Shown here piece after piece: positions 38,249 through 46,740 of a DNA stretch of 64,000 nucleotides. Numbering within the stretch: the first letter of the stretch is position 1; each line of letters begins with the position of its first letter. The translations under genes were made by a program, and so were the position numbers. The notes beneath the pieces were generated by a model. That model did no database searches. It was not told the DNA's origin and worked only from the letters and a program-made list of their open reading frames with translations. Source of the stretch: CAVONB01 sp963697205 (lineage in GTDB: Bacteria; Pseudomonadota; Alphaproteobacteria; Rhizobiales; Hyphomicrobiaceae); the NCBI GenBank assembly GCA_963697205.1, contig CAVONB010000014.1, forward strand, positions 62,001 to 126,000, read 5' to 3'.

Positions 38249-38806
38249 ATGTCCCCGTTGAAAGCCAATCGACCAGCCTTCCAGGATCGCTCGCGAGCGT
38301 TGTCGCTGGGCCTGCTCGCGGCAGCCGCAATGACAGGCCTGGGCCTGCTGGCAACCGTTTCGGTCCACGCTGCCGATCCCGCTTCGCCAGCGCGCGCTGG
38401 CCGCTACACCATGTCCCCCGCCGACGGCGGCTTCGTGCGACTGGATACGTTGACCGGCGCCATGGCCATGTGCCGTCGTTCGGGCACCGGCGCCGAGGCC
38501 GACTGGGCCTGCGAGGACATGCGCGATGAATCCGCCAAGCTGCGTGCCGACAACGAGCGCCTTCTCGCCGAGAACGCCGCGCTGAAGGCCGAGAACCGCC
38601 GCCTGGAAGAAACGCTGCTGGGCCCCGACCCCAAGGACGGCGAGCGCAACGGCACGAGCCGGCCCGGGCCGGCCTTCAAGTTGCCGAGCGAACAGGACGT
38701 CGACCAAGCCTTCTCCTACCTGCAGGGCATGCTCAAGAAGTTCCGCGAGAAACTCGAGGAGCTCGAAAAGACGACGCCCCGCGAAAAGAAAGAAACCCCG
38801 CTCTGA
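38249..38806 (+). CDS. Secreted or anchored coiled-coil protein of unknown function
   Basis: A 185-residue protein. Residues 17-43 (LSLGLLAAAAMTGLGLLATV to VHAAD) form a signal peptide or anchor. A conserved-looking segment GRYTMSPADGGFVRLDTLTG followed by MCRRSGTGAEADWACEDM resembles short alphaproteobacterial periplasmic proteins of unknown function. A leucine-heptad coiled coil follows (about 92-118, LRADNERLLAENAALKAENR), then a charged tail. The two Cys could form a disulfide in the periplasm. AAAGGAG lies seven bases before ATG 38249. Followed after 47 bases by yjbQ. I do not recognise a specific function. Confidence 0.75.
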   Translation: MSPLKANRPAFQDRSRALSLGLLAAAAMTGLGLLATVSVHAADPASPARAGRYTMSPADGGFVRLDTLTGAMAMCRRSGTGAEADWACEDMRDESAKLRADNERLLAENAALKAENRRLEETLLGPDPKDGERNGTSRPGPAFKLPSEQDVDQAFSYLQGMLKKFREKLEELEKTTPREKKETPL

Positions 38807-38853
38807 CGCACCGCCCTGACGCGGCTGCGCCGGCGACCCAAAGCGATCGGACG

Positions 38854-39306
38854 ATGACCAACCCCGGCCTCTCGCAAGCCTTCCACACCCTCACCGTGGT
38901 CACGCGCAGCCGGGGCTTTCACGAGATCACGCGCGACGTCGCCGACTGGCTGCAGCTGATCGGCGCCGGCGACGGCGTGCTGACGGTCTTCATCCGCCAC
39001 ACCTCCGCCTCGCTGACGATCCAGGAGAACGCCGATCCCGACGTCGCAGCCGACCTCATCGACGCGCTCGACGGTTTGGCGCCCGAGGACGCGGGCTGGC
39101 GTCATGACAGCGAGGGAGCCGACGACATGCCCGCACACGTCAAGGCCATGCTGACCGGCGTGCACCTCCAGATCCCCGTCCTCGCCGGCCGCGCCCTACT
39201 CGGCACGTGGCAGGGAATCTATGTCGTGGAGCATCGCAGCAAGCCGCACCGACGCGACGTCGCCCTCGCGTTCCAGGGCAGCATGACCAAACCGGCGGCA
39301 ATCTGA
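38854..39306 (+). CDS. YjbQ/UPF0047 family protein
   Basis: A 150-residue protein of the YjbQ family with the conserved blocks TVFIRHTSASLTIQENADPD (about 47-66), AGWRHDSEGADDMPAHVKAM and the end GTWQGIYVVEHR. E. coli YjbQ shows weak thiamin phosphate synthase activity, and members have been linked to metal-bound enzymatic folds, but the cellular role is unsettled. Full length for the family. Confidence 0.9.
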   Translation: MTNPGLSQAFHTLTVVTRSRGFHEITRDVADWLQLIGAGDGVLTVFIRHTSASLTIQENADPDVAADLIDALDGLAPEDAGWRHDSEGADDMPAHVKAMLTGVHLQIPVLAGRALLGTWQGIYVVEHRSKPHRRDVALAFQGSMTKPAAI

Positions 39307-39364
39307 GAAGGCCACGCGCGCAGGATTGATGCCCCATCGTGCATCGGCGCGAGGAGCGGTCGCG

Positions 39365-40906
39365 TCAGGACGTGCGACCGCCGCCCGTGAACCGGCAGAA
39401 CGTCTCCAGGAACAGGCTGCCGGTCATCGACCACATCCGGAATGCGGCGGCAGGTCCGGAAAAAATCCCGGCATCCGCAAACCCGCTCGAGGGTTCGCGT
39501 CCCGCGCTCGCGCCGACACCTTGCGCCTTGAGCCGCGCCGCGTGCCCGTCGGGCGCCACATCGTTGGCCGCCGCGAACGTGAAAGCATTGTCGCTGACGT
39601 TGGCGATGTGCCCCGTGGCACGCGCACTGGCCGCCGAGCGTTCGACGGCAGGCAGGCTCCAGTTGCGCTCGGCGCGCGGATCGTAGGCGCGCATGAACCG
39701 CGCCAGACGCGGTGCGATCTCCGAACGGAAACGCGAGCCGTTGAACACGCCGTAGTGCCCGACGCCCGGACACTCGAAATGCACCTTGCTGTGGCGCGGA
39801 ATGCCGGTGCACAGATCGATAGCTGCCGCACACTGGCCGATGCCTGTGATGTCGTCCTTCTCGCCCTCGATCGTCATCAAGGGCACACGCCGGATGGCGC
39901 CGAGATCGACGCGCCGCGAACGGTGCATCATCTCGCCCTTGGGCAGCAGATGGCGCACGAACACGTTGTCGACCGTCTGCAGGTAGAATTCCCCCGTCAG
40001 GTCCATGACCGCGAGATACTCGTCATAGAAATCACGGTGTTTCTCTGCGGAATCTCCGTCGCCGCGCACCAGATGGAAGAACAGATCCTTGTGCGCGTTG
40101 AGATGCCGGTCGAGGTTCATGGTCATGAACCCCGTCAGCTGCAGAAACCCCGGATAGACCGATCGACCGGCCCCCATGTTGGGCCACGGCACCGTCGTCA
40201 CGACATTGCGGCGGAACCAATCCGTCCCGCGCTTCTCCGCGAGCTGATTGACCACGGTGGGACTGACGCGGGTGTCGATTGGCCCGCCGGCCAGCGTCAG
40301 GCTCAGCGGAACGCTGGGATCGTCGTCCTCTTCCATCAGCGCCACGGCCGCGAGCACCGGAACCGAGGGTTGGCACACCGCGAACACATGCACGTCACCA
40401 CCGAAGTGGCGGAAGACATCGCGCATGTAGTCGACATAGTCGTCGAGATCGAACACGCCCGCGGTCATCGGGATGTCCCGGGCGTCCTGCCAATCGGTGA
40501 TGTAGACGTCGTGATTGGGAAGGAACGTCTCGACGGTGCCGCGCAACAGCGTCGCAAAATGCCCCGACATGGGCGCCACGAGCAGGATCCGCGGATCTTC
40601 CGCCGCACGCGCTTCTGGCAAATCTCGCTTGAAGTGGATCAAGCGGCAGAACGGGCGCTGCCACACCACCTCTTCGCTCACCGCGACCGGCTGGCCGTCG
40701 ACCATCGTAGTGGTGAAGCCGAAGCTCGGCTTGTCGTAGCGCCGCGTCGTGCGCTCGAACACTTCGCAGGCAGCAGCCGCATGGCGGCCGACGCTGGTGT
40801 GCGAGAGTGGATTGAAGGGATTGTTGAAGAACAGCCGACAGGAGCCAGCGGCAACACGTGCCGGCCGCACCGCAGCATGGCTCAGCTCGTACCAATGATA
40901 GAGCAC
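39365..40906 (-). CDS. phaZ: Intracellular polyhydroxyalkanoate depolymerase PhaZ
   Basis: A 513-residue protein, with an N-terminal alpha/beta-hydrolase core (about 1-420) and a disordered C-terminal part. It has the intracellular depolymerase signature FAVCQPSVPVLAA with Cys178 as nucleophile instead of Ser, as described for Ralstonia PhaZ1. The catalytic-acid strand is in PLMTIEGEKDDITG and the His in GVGHYGVFNGSRF. It mobilises stored PHB granules. Its presence implies that the organism stores polyhydroxyalkanoate, although no synthase is in the window. It converges with yjbQ. Confidence 0.92.
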   Translation of the reverse strand: MLYHWYELSHAAVRPARVAAGSCRLFFNNPFNPLSHTSVGRHAAAACEVFERTTRRYDKPSFGFTTTMVDGQPVAVSEEVVWQRPFCRLIHFKRDLPEARAAEDPRILLVAPMSGHFATLLRGTVETFLPNHDVYITDWQDARDIPMTAGVFDLDDYVDYMRDVFRHFGGDVHVFAVCQPSVPVLAAVALMEEDDDPSVPLSLTLAGGPIDTRVSPTVVNQLAEKRGTDWFRRNVVTTVPWPNMGAGRSVYPGFLQLTGFMTMNLDRHLNAHKDLFFHLVRGDGDSAEKHRDFYDEYLAVMDLTGEFYLQTVDNVFVRHLLPKGEMMHRSRRVDLGAIRRVPLMTIEGEKDDITGIGQCAAAIDLCTGIPRHSKVHFECPGVGHYGVFNGSRFRSEIAPRLARFMRAYDPRAERNWSLPAVERSAASARATGHIANVSDNAFTFAAANDVAPDGHAARLKAQGVGASAGREPSSGFADAGIFSGPAAAFRMWSMTGSLFLETFCRFTGGGRTS

Positions 40907-41060
40907 GGCTGATTCCCCCAGATGTTGAGCCCCCGGCCGCCGGCGCGTTTATCGGCCCCGCCGCTGCTTCTCATGGCTGCACTGCGGAAACGATCGCACT
41001 CTTTTTTAACACAATGCCGAGACTGCACTGATTCGCCGCAATGCGAAAGAATGATCGCCG

Positions 41061-41672
41061 TTACAACACTTTCCGCAGCGCTTCCGCCAGCGCGTCGACG
41101 TTCGTCGCATGGGTGAAGTGGGAGACGAACGCACCGCTGGGATCCATCAGGTAGACGATCGAGGTGTGGTCGACGGTGTAACCGGCCGTCGACTTGGGAT
41201 CGTCGACCTTCTTGTAGTAGACGCGATAGGCTTTCGCAGCCGCGGCAATGTCGTCCGCGCTCCCCGTCAGCCCGACGAAGGACTTGTGAAAGCTCGACAG
41301 GTAGAGCTTCATCTGCTCCGGCGTGTCGCGCTCGTGATCCAGCGAGATGAAGATCGGCGTCACCTTGTCGGCCGCCGCCCCGATCTGGTCGAGCGCAGCC
41401 GACATCACCTGGAGACCTTGCGGGCAAACGTCCGGGCAGTACGTGAACCCGAAGTAGACGAGCATGTGCTTGCCGCGGAAGTCCTTGTCGGTGACACGGC
41501 GACCGTTGAAGTCCGTCAACGTGAACGGCCCCCCGACCTGCGCCTTGCCTACCGACTTCACCGCGCCGAACAGAGCCGCCACGCGGTCCACGCCACCGGG
41601 CAGCACGAGTATCGCGCCCAGCCCGCCGAGAATGAGCCCGAGGAGAGCGACGACGACAAGTCTCAAACGCAT
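41061..41672 (-). CDS. SCO1/SenC family copper chaperone
   Basis: A 203-residue membrane-anchored thioredoxin-fold protein: one N-terminal helix (about 4-25) and the copper-binding motif FGFTYCPDVCP with Cys79 and Cys83, plus the third ligand His169 in YTVDHTSIVYLMD. These proteins deliver copper to cytochrome c oxidase CuA or act in thiol redox balance. ATG 41672 gives the normal anchor; a longer frame to 41738 is made of a 12-base tandem repeat. In other alphaproteobacteria a senC gene accompanies regB/regA; here an ABC exporter lies between. Confidence 0.92.
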   Translation of the reverse strand: MRLRLVVVALLGLILGGLGAILVLPGGVDRVAALFGAVKSVGKAQVGGPFTLTDFNGRRVTDKDFRGKHMLVYFGFTYCPDVCPQGLQVMSAALDQIGAAADKVTPIFISLDHERDTPEQMKLYLSSFHKSFVGLTGSADDIAAAAKAYRVYYKKVDDPKSTAGYTVDHTSIVYLMDPSGAFVSHFTHATNVDALAEALRKVL

Positions 41673-41690
41673 GATGAACCTACCGATGAG

Positions 41691-41738
41691 CCGGTGTGAA
41701 GGCCGGTGTGATAGCCCGTGCGACGTCCTGTGCGACAC
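41691..41738. repeat. Imperfect 12-bp tandem repeat, four copies
   Basis: Four consecutive 12-mers starting at 41691, 41703, 41715 and 41727 (CCGGTGTGAAGG, CCGGTGTGATAG, CCCGTGCGACGT, CCTGTGCGACAC) decay from left to right. The array lies in the 90-bp gap between the ABC-2 permease and Sco genes. Its function is unknown; it may be replication slippage. Confidence 0.7.
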
Positions 41739-41762
41739 GTCCGAAGACGACCCTGGCGAGCG

Positions 41763-42611
41763 TCACTCGCCCATCTGCACGAGCGAGCCATTCTCCCGTG
41801 CGCGATCCAGAAGCGCGCGAAAAACACCATAGCCTAGAGCAAGATAGACCACGTCGAGCGCGAGCGCCCAAGCCAGCAAATTGCCGCGGAACTCCCCCTC
41901 CAGCACGATCCCGCGCAGACCCTCGAAAACGTAGGTCGGCGGCAGCGCCCAGGCCACCGGCTGAAGCCACGCGGGCAGCGTCGTCACCGGGTAGTAGACG
42001 CACGACACCGGCAGCAGCACGAACACAATCAGCCAGGCGAAGCTCTCCGCGCCGAGCCCCCAGCGCAGCACCGCGCCGGTCGAGACGAGGCCGAGCGACC
42101 AGCTCATCACGACGAGCGCCACGAAGAACCCCGCGAACGCGAAACCCAGGCTCAGCACGTTGAAACCGAAGAACACGTAGGCGAGCACAGCCACCGGCAC
42201 CATCGCCACCGACAACTTGAGCACGCTGACCAGCATCAGGCTCGCCACGAGCTCGAACGGCCGCAGCGGGCTCATCATCAGGTGGCCGAGATTGCGCGAC
42301 CAGACTTCCTCCAGGAATGCGACCGAGAACCCGAGCTGGCAGCGTACCAGGATGTCCCACAGCAGCACGCCCCCGATGAAGAGACCGGCCGCCTTCGCCG
42401 CAAAACTCGTCTGCTCGGCAAGGTAGGATTGCAGAAAGCCCCACATCAGCATCTGCACCAACGGCCAGTAGATCAGCTCCGCGGTCCGCGGCCACGACGA
42501 GCGGATCACATACCAGTAGCGCAAGAGCATCCCGTGGATTCGCCCCACGGAGGCCGCAAGCCCCGAGGGATCGCGATCGGGCGACGGACCGGCTGTTGTC
42601 GTCTCACGCAT
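41763..42611 (-). CDS. ABC-2 type exporter permease
   Basis: A 282-residue membrane protein with six membrane segments, starting MRETTTAGPSPDRDPSG. The stretch WSRNLGHLMMSPLRPFELV is typical of NodJ/ABC-2 permeases exporting carbohydrates, lipids or drugs. ATG 42611 overlaps the ATPase stop by eight bases (ATGCGTGA), implying coupling; an upstream extension to 42725 lies inside the ATPase gene. Substrate unknown. Its place between Sco and RegB may link it to respiration, for example cofactor or haem export, but the sequence does not show this. Confidence 0.88.
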   Translation of the reverse strand: MRETTTAGPSPDRDPSGLAASVGRIHGMLLRYWYVIRSSWPRTAELIYWPLVQMLMWGFLQSYLAEQTSFAAKAAGLFIGGVLLWDILVRCQLGFSVAFLEEVWSRNLGHLMMSPLRPFELVASLMLVSVLKLSVAMVPVAVLAYVFFGFNVLSLGFAFAGFFVALVVMSWSLGLVSTGAVLRWGLGAESFAWLIVFVLLPVSCVYYPVTTLPAWLQPVAWALPPTYVFEGLRGIVLEGEFRGNLLAWALALDVVYLALGYGVFRALLDRARENGSLVQMGE

Positions 42612-43513
42612 CGGCCCGTCCCGCGCTGTCGGCGTCACCCGCTTTCTCCGCCCCCGCGTCCCCCGCCGCCGCCACCCGTTTGCCCGCGGCGCGGCGAGCC
42701 CCGCCAGCAGCGCCGGTCGCAGCACCAGACGAGGCCTGCCCTCGCGCGATGTCGAGAAACACTTCCTCCAGATTGGCCCGCCCGAAGCGCCGGATCAGCG
42801 CCGCCGGCGTCTCGTCTGCCACGATGCGTCCCGCTTCCAGCATGATCACCCGGTCCGCCAGTCGCTCCACTTCGGCCATGTTGTGGGACGCCAGAACGAT
42901 GGTCGCGCGCTCGGTCGCCCGGTAGCGCTCCAGCATCGTGCGCACCCAGTCCGCCGTGTCGGGATCGAGCGAGGCCGTCGGCTCGTCCAGCAGCAGAACT
43001 TCCGGCCGGTTGATCAACGCTTTCGCCAGGCTGACGCGCGTCTTCTGCCCCGCCGACAGCTTCCCATATGGCCGGTCGAGAAACGCGTCCAGCTTGAGCT
43101 CCCGCGCGATCTCGTCGATGCGCTGAGCAAGCGGCGCCACGCCGTAGAGCCGACCGAACACGTCGAGATTCTGCGCGCACCGTCAGCCGGTGAGGCACGT
43201 CGACGTAGGGGCTCTCGAAATTGATCCGGTGCAGCACCCGATAGCGCGCCCGCGCCATGTCCGCACCGAGCACGCGCACCTCGCCTGACGTCGGCACCAC
43301 CAGCCCCATCAGCATCGCGATCGTGGTCGTCTTGCCGGCGCCGTTGCCGCCGAGCAACGCCGTGGTCGTGCCGCGTGCGAGCGCGAAATCGATGCCCTCC
43401 ACCGCCGTGACGCTGCCGAACGCCTTCCTGAGGCCGCTGACGCGCACCGTCTCGGCATCGTCGGCCACCGGCACTGCATGGCCTGAGGCCGCATTCGACA
43501 AGCGTTTCTGCAT
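42604..43513 (-). CDS. ABC-2 type exporter ATP-binding protein (one frameshift)
   Basis: An ATPase of about 303 residues with Walker A GGNGAGKT, signature LSAGQKTRVSLAKAL, Walker B VLLLDEPTASLDPD and switch His in VLASHNMAEVERL. The N-terminal 100 or so residues and the rest are in different frames; removing one base near 43174-43178 restores LTVRQNLDVFGRLYG. The Ala/Gly-rich C-terminal tail (GAAGGARRAAGKRVAAAGDA) is a poorly conserved extension. The start at ATG 43513 begins MQKRLSNAASG; similarity starts about 20 residues later, so a later start is possible. Confidence 0.85.
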
Positions 43514-43785
43514 CACAACAACTGCGCTATAGCACGTTCCGCAAGGTGGCACGGCCGCACCCATTCTCTCGGACGGTCCGCCCACGCGGACTCTCGGACA
43601 GACCAACCCCGCTAAGGCGCCGCGCACCACGAGCGAAAAAACAATAGAGTGTTCGACGCCGGTCGGAAACGCTCTAGAAGTGGGGCGACGCCCGACAGCT
43701 ATGTGGACCGGGCCAGGGCTCAAGACAACCCGGCCTGAGCACACCGCACGCGGCGAACACGAGGTTAGCAAGGACGGCAGGCACC

Positions 43786-45198
43786 GTGGCCAAGACATTC
43801 ACAGGCGAGGATCGGTTGCGCGGCGAGCACGCCGAAAGCCGGCTCAGGCTGCAGACCATCGTCCGGTTGCGCTGGTTTGCCGTGCTCGGTCAGCTTCTCA
43901 CCATCGGCTTTGTCTACCTCGTGCTCGGTTTCGACATGCCGGTCGGCATCTGCCTAGCCTTCGTGGCATTGTCGGCCTGGCTGAACGTCGTCCTGAGGAT
44001 CCGCTACACCGCCCGCCACCGCCTGTCCGCGCGCTTCGCCGCCGTCCTTCTCGGCTACGACATCCTCCAGCTCGCAAGTTTGTTGTATCTCACAGGCGGC
44101 ATCCTCAATCCCTTCGTCTTCCTGATCGTCGCCCCGGTCACAGTTTCGGCAGCGACCTTGCCGCCCCGTCACACCATCGTGCTCGGCCTGGTGGCCGCCA
44201 CCGCAACCGCCGTCCTTATCAATCATCACCTGCCGCTGCCGTGGTCGCCCGGCGCAGCGGTGCATCTGCCCGCCATCTTCCGTCTCGGAATCTTCGCCTC
44301 CGTCATCGCCGGCATGCTGTTCCTGGCGCTCTATGCCTGGCGACTGTCCAAGGAGTCCCGCCAGATGACGGCGGCCTTGGCGGCAACCGAGCTCGTGCTG
44401 GCCCGTGAGCAGAAATTGCACGCCCTCGACGGCTTGGCCGCCGCAGCCGCCCATGAGTTGGGAACCCCGCTGGCGACCATCGTTCTCGTCACCAGCGAAC
44501 TGCAGCGCGAGATCGGCAAGGAAGGACCTCTGGCAGAGGACATCGCCCTGCTCAAGAGCCAGGCCCAGCGCTGCCGCGACATCCTCCAGAAGCTGACGCA
44601 CAAACCCAGCGAGCAAGACCCCCTGCACGCCTCCCTGACCATCCGCCAGCTCGTCGACGAGGCCGCCGCCCCCTATCGCGAGACCGGCAAGAAAGTCGTA
44701 ATCGATGCCGGTCCGGACGCCTCCGCCACCAGCGGCGCAGATGCGCGCGAGCCGGTTGGCGAGCGTCGTCCCGGATTGATCTACGGCCTGGGCAACATCG
44801 TCGAGAACGCCGTCGACTTCGCCAGCGACACCGTCGTGATTACGGCTGCGTGGAATGCCACCGAGATCGTCGTGTCGATCGCCGACGACGGTCCGGGCTT
44901 TCCGCCCGATGTTCTCGACAGCCTGGGCGATCCCTATGTCACGACCCGGCCAGCCGGACGCATCGAGCCGTCGCCAGAGGATCATCACGATGGCCTCGGC
45001 CTGGGCTTCTTCATCGCCAAGACGCTGCTGGAGCGCTCCGGCGCGACGTTGACACTGGCCAATGGCCGGACCGGCGGCGCCGTCGTCAGAATCGAATGGA
45101 CACGCAGCGAATTCGAGAAGGGTGCCCGAACTGGCGCGGCAAGCCTTACCGAGCCGTCCGGAAAGGATGGCGCCCTGCCAGCCGCCGCGACCTCCTGA
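43786..45198 (+). CDS. regB: Redox-sensing histidine kinase RegB/ActS/PrrB
   Basis: A 470-residue membrane histidine kinase: six N-terminal membrane segments (about 30-185) with the quinone-binding motif GGILNPF (104-110), phosphoacceptor His223 in AAAHELGTPLA, Cys263 in QAQRCRDILQKL (position of the redox-active Cys of Rhodobacter RegB), and an ATP-binding domain with NIVENAVDFA, DDGPGFPP and GLGLGFFIAKTLLE. It senses the aerobic quinone pool and phosphorylates RegA, controlling respiration, nitrogen and carbon fixation genes in relatives. GTG 43786 is preceded by AAGGACGG. RegA follows after 249 bp. Confidence 0.94.
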   Translation: MAKTFTGEDRLRGEHAESRLRLQTIVRLRWFAVLGQLLTIGFVYLVLGFDMPVGICLAFVALSAWLNVVLRIRYTARHRLSARFAAVLLGYDILQLASLLYLTGGILNPFVFLIVAPVTVSAATLPPRHTIVLGLVAATATAVLINHHLPLPWSPGAAVHLPAIFRLGIFASVIAGMLFLALYAWRLSKESRQMTAALAATELVLAREQKLHALDGLAAAAAHELGTPLATIVLVTSELQREIGKEGPLAEDIALLKSQAQRCRDILQKLTHKPSEQDPLHASLTIRQLVDEAAAPYRETGKKVVIDAGPDASATSGADAREPVGERRPGLIYGLGNIVENAVDFASDTVVITAAWNATEIVVSIADDGPGFPPDVLDSLGDPYVTTRPAGRIEPSPEDHHDGLGLGFFIAKTLLERSGATLTLANGRTGGAVVRIEWTRSEFEKGARTGAASLTEPSGKDGALPAAATS

Positions 45199-45447
45199 CC
45201 GCACCACCGAACGCTGTCGGCGCGCTGTGCACGTCAGCGCTGACGAACGCCCCTGATCCCGGCCCGCGCCTGCGGAAAAAAGCGCCGTCGCACACCGATC
45301 GTCGTGGGCCCGGCCACCGGCATGCCTTGCGAGGACCCTCGCAAGCGCCTATTAACCCTCAACGCACTTGCACGAAATTGTCGCCGTAGGCGCTTGGGTG
45401 ACCCCGGCGACATCGCTATATTCCGGGCAACCCGGAGGTTCAGAATC

Positions 45448-46011
45448 GTGACCGAAGACCTATCGTTCCGGCAGGACGAGTTGCCCGAGGACCGTTCGCT
45501 CATCATCGTCGATGATGACCGCGCCTTTCTGCAGCGGCTCGTGCGCGCCATGGAAGGCCGCGGCTTCGAGGTCCGCTTCGGCCACTCCGTGGCCGAGGGC
45601 GTCGATCTCATCCGCCAGAGCGCCCCGGCATTCGCGGTGGTCGACATGCGCCTGGAGGACGGCAACGGCCTCGACGTCATCGCCGAGCTGTCCCGATTGC
45701 GGCCCGATGCCCGCGCCATCGTCCTGACCGGCTACGGCAACATCGCAACCGCCGTCACGGCGGTGAAGCTCGGCGCCGTCGACTATCTGGCCAAGCCGGC
45801 CGACGCCGACGACGTCACCGATGCGCTGCTCGCCTCCGGCAACGCCAAGGCGCCGCCGCCCGAGAATCCGATGTCGGCCGACCGCGTGCGCTGGGAGCAC
45901 ATCCAGCGGGTCTACGAGCTGTGCAACCGCAACGTCTCGGAGACCGCCCGGCGCCTCAACATGCACCGCCGCACGCTGCAGCGCATCCTCGCCAAGCGCG
46001 CACCGAAATAA
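45448..46011 (+). CDS. regA: Response regulator RegA/ActR/PrrA
   Basis: A 187-residue regulator with an N-terminal receiver domain (phospho-acceptor Asp66 in AVVDMRLEDGNG, Lys in YLAKPADADD) and a Fis-type C-terminal helix-turn-helix (about 150-187) ending SETARRLNMHRRTLQRILAK, the almost invariant RegA DNA-binding end. GTG 45448 has GGAGG nine bases upstream; the frame is open further up to 45304 but without similarity. Partner of the RegB kinase encoded upstream. Confidence 0.95.
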   Translation: MTEDLSFRQDELPEDRSLIIVDDDRAFLQRLVRAMEGRGFEVRFGHSVAEGVDLIRQSAPAFAVVDMRLEDGNGLDVIAELSRLRPDARAIVLTGYGNIATAVTAVKLGAVDYLAKPADADDVTDALLASGNAKAPPPENPMSADRVRWEHIQRVYELCNRNVSETARRLNMHRRTLQRILAKRAPK

Positions 46012-46056
46012 TCGGGCGCCAACGCCACAAGCCGGCGACGCCGACGCCAACAAGCA

Positions 46057-46598
46057 TCAGGTCCAGCCCGGCTCGATCCTGAGATCGGGGTCCGCGAGCC
46101 CTTGGAGCCGCGCCGCCGCCAGCCGTGCCAGCGCCAGGGTGACGACTTTGCGTCGCGCCGCGGCGAGCTTGTGCTCCGGGGCCGTGCGCAACACCTCGCC
46201 GCCATACCGGTCCGCGAGGATCAATCCGGCATCCTCGGGCAGCACCTCGACCGGGAAGCCGGGCGCGACGGCAAACAGCAGCCGGTCGCAATAGGCCCGA
46301 TACTCCGGCCATTTCTGATCGCTCCGGAAATCCTCCAGGCTCGACTTCACTTCCACGATCCAGATCTCGCCCGACCTGCCGCCGCCAGAAGATCCGCACG
46401 CCGCCCGTTGGCCAGGGAGACCTCCGGCAGGCTCGCAAACCCGAGCGCCAGCAAGAGCCGGGCCGCCCCGCGCCCGATCTCCGCGGCCGCCGCAGATTGG
46501 CGCCCATCCTCCAGCACGCTCGAGCCGAGTACGCCGGTCGGCGCCATCGCCACGAGCCGCGTGGGCGCCTGGCCCGATGCCGGCTTGCTTGCCGTCAT
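46057..46598 (-). CDS. MmcB-family DNA repair protein (one frameshift)
   Basis: A protein of about 180 residues matching MmcB, an alphaproteobacterial SOS-linked protein of nuclease-like fold. The N-terminal frame (from ATG 46598, MTASKPASGQ) contains ARLLLALGFASLPEVSLANG and ADLLAA; the C-terminal frame continues EVKSSLEDFRSDQKWPEYRA and YCDRLLFAVAPGFPVEVLP. The join near 46377-46386 lacks one base: adding one gives ADLLAAARSGEIWIVEVKSS, which matches the family. It converges with regA. Restored length is full. Confidence 0.82.
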
Positions 46599-46740
46599 AT
46601 CGCCGTCATGCCTCGCTGTAACCTCGTGCGACCGGCCAGCCATCAGCTGCCGCCCGCCCAAATCCGCCACCGGGAACCTTCCCTCGCCCGGTGCCTTGCA
46701 ATACCCTTGAAACTAGCCAAGACCACGGGGTGACGCATCC

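Noticed and set aside
39326..40912. A 528-codon open frame on the plus strand
   Set aside because: It mirrors phaZ, which has the CQP nucleophile motif and conserved blocks on the minus strand.
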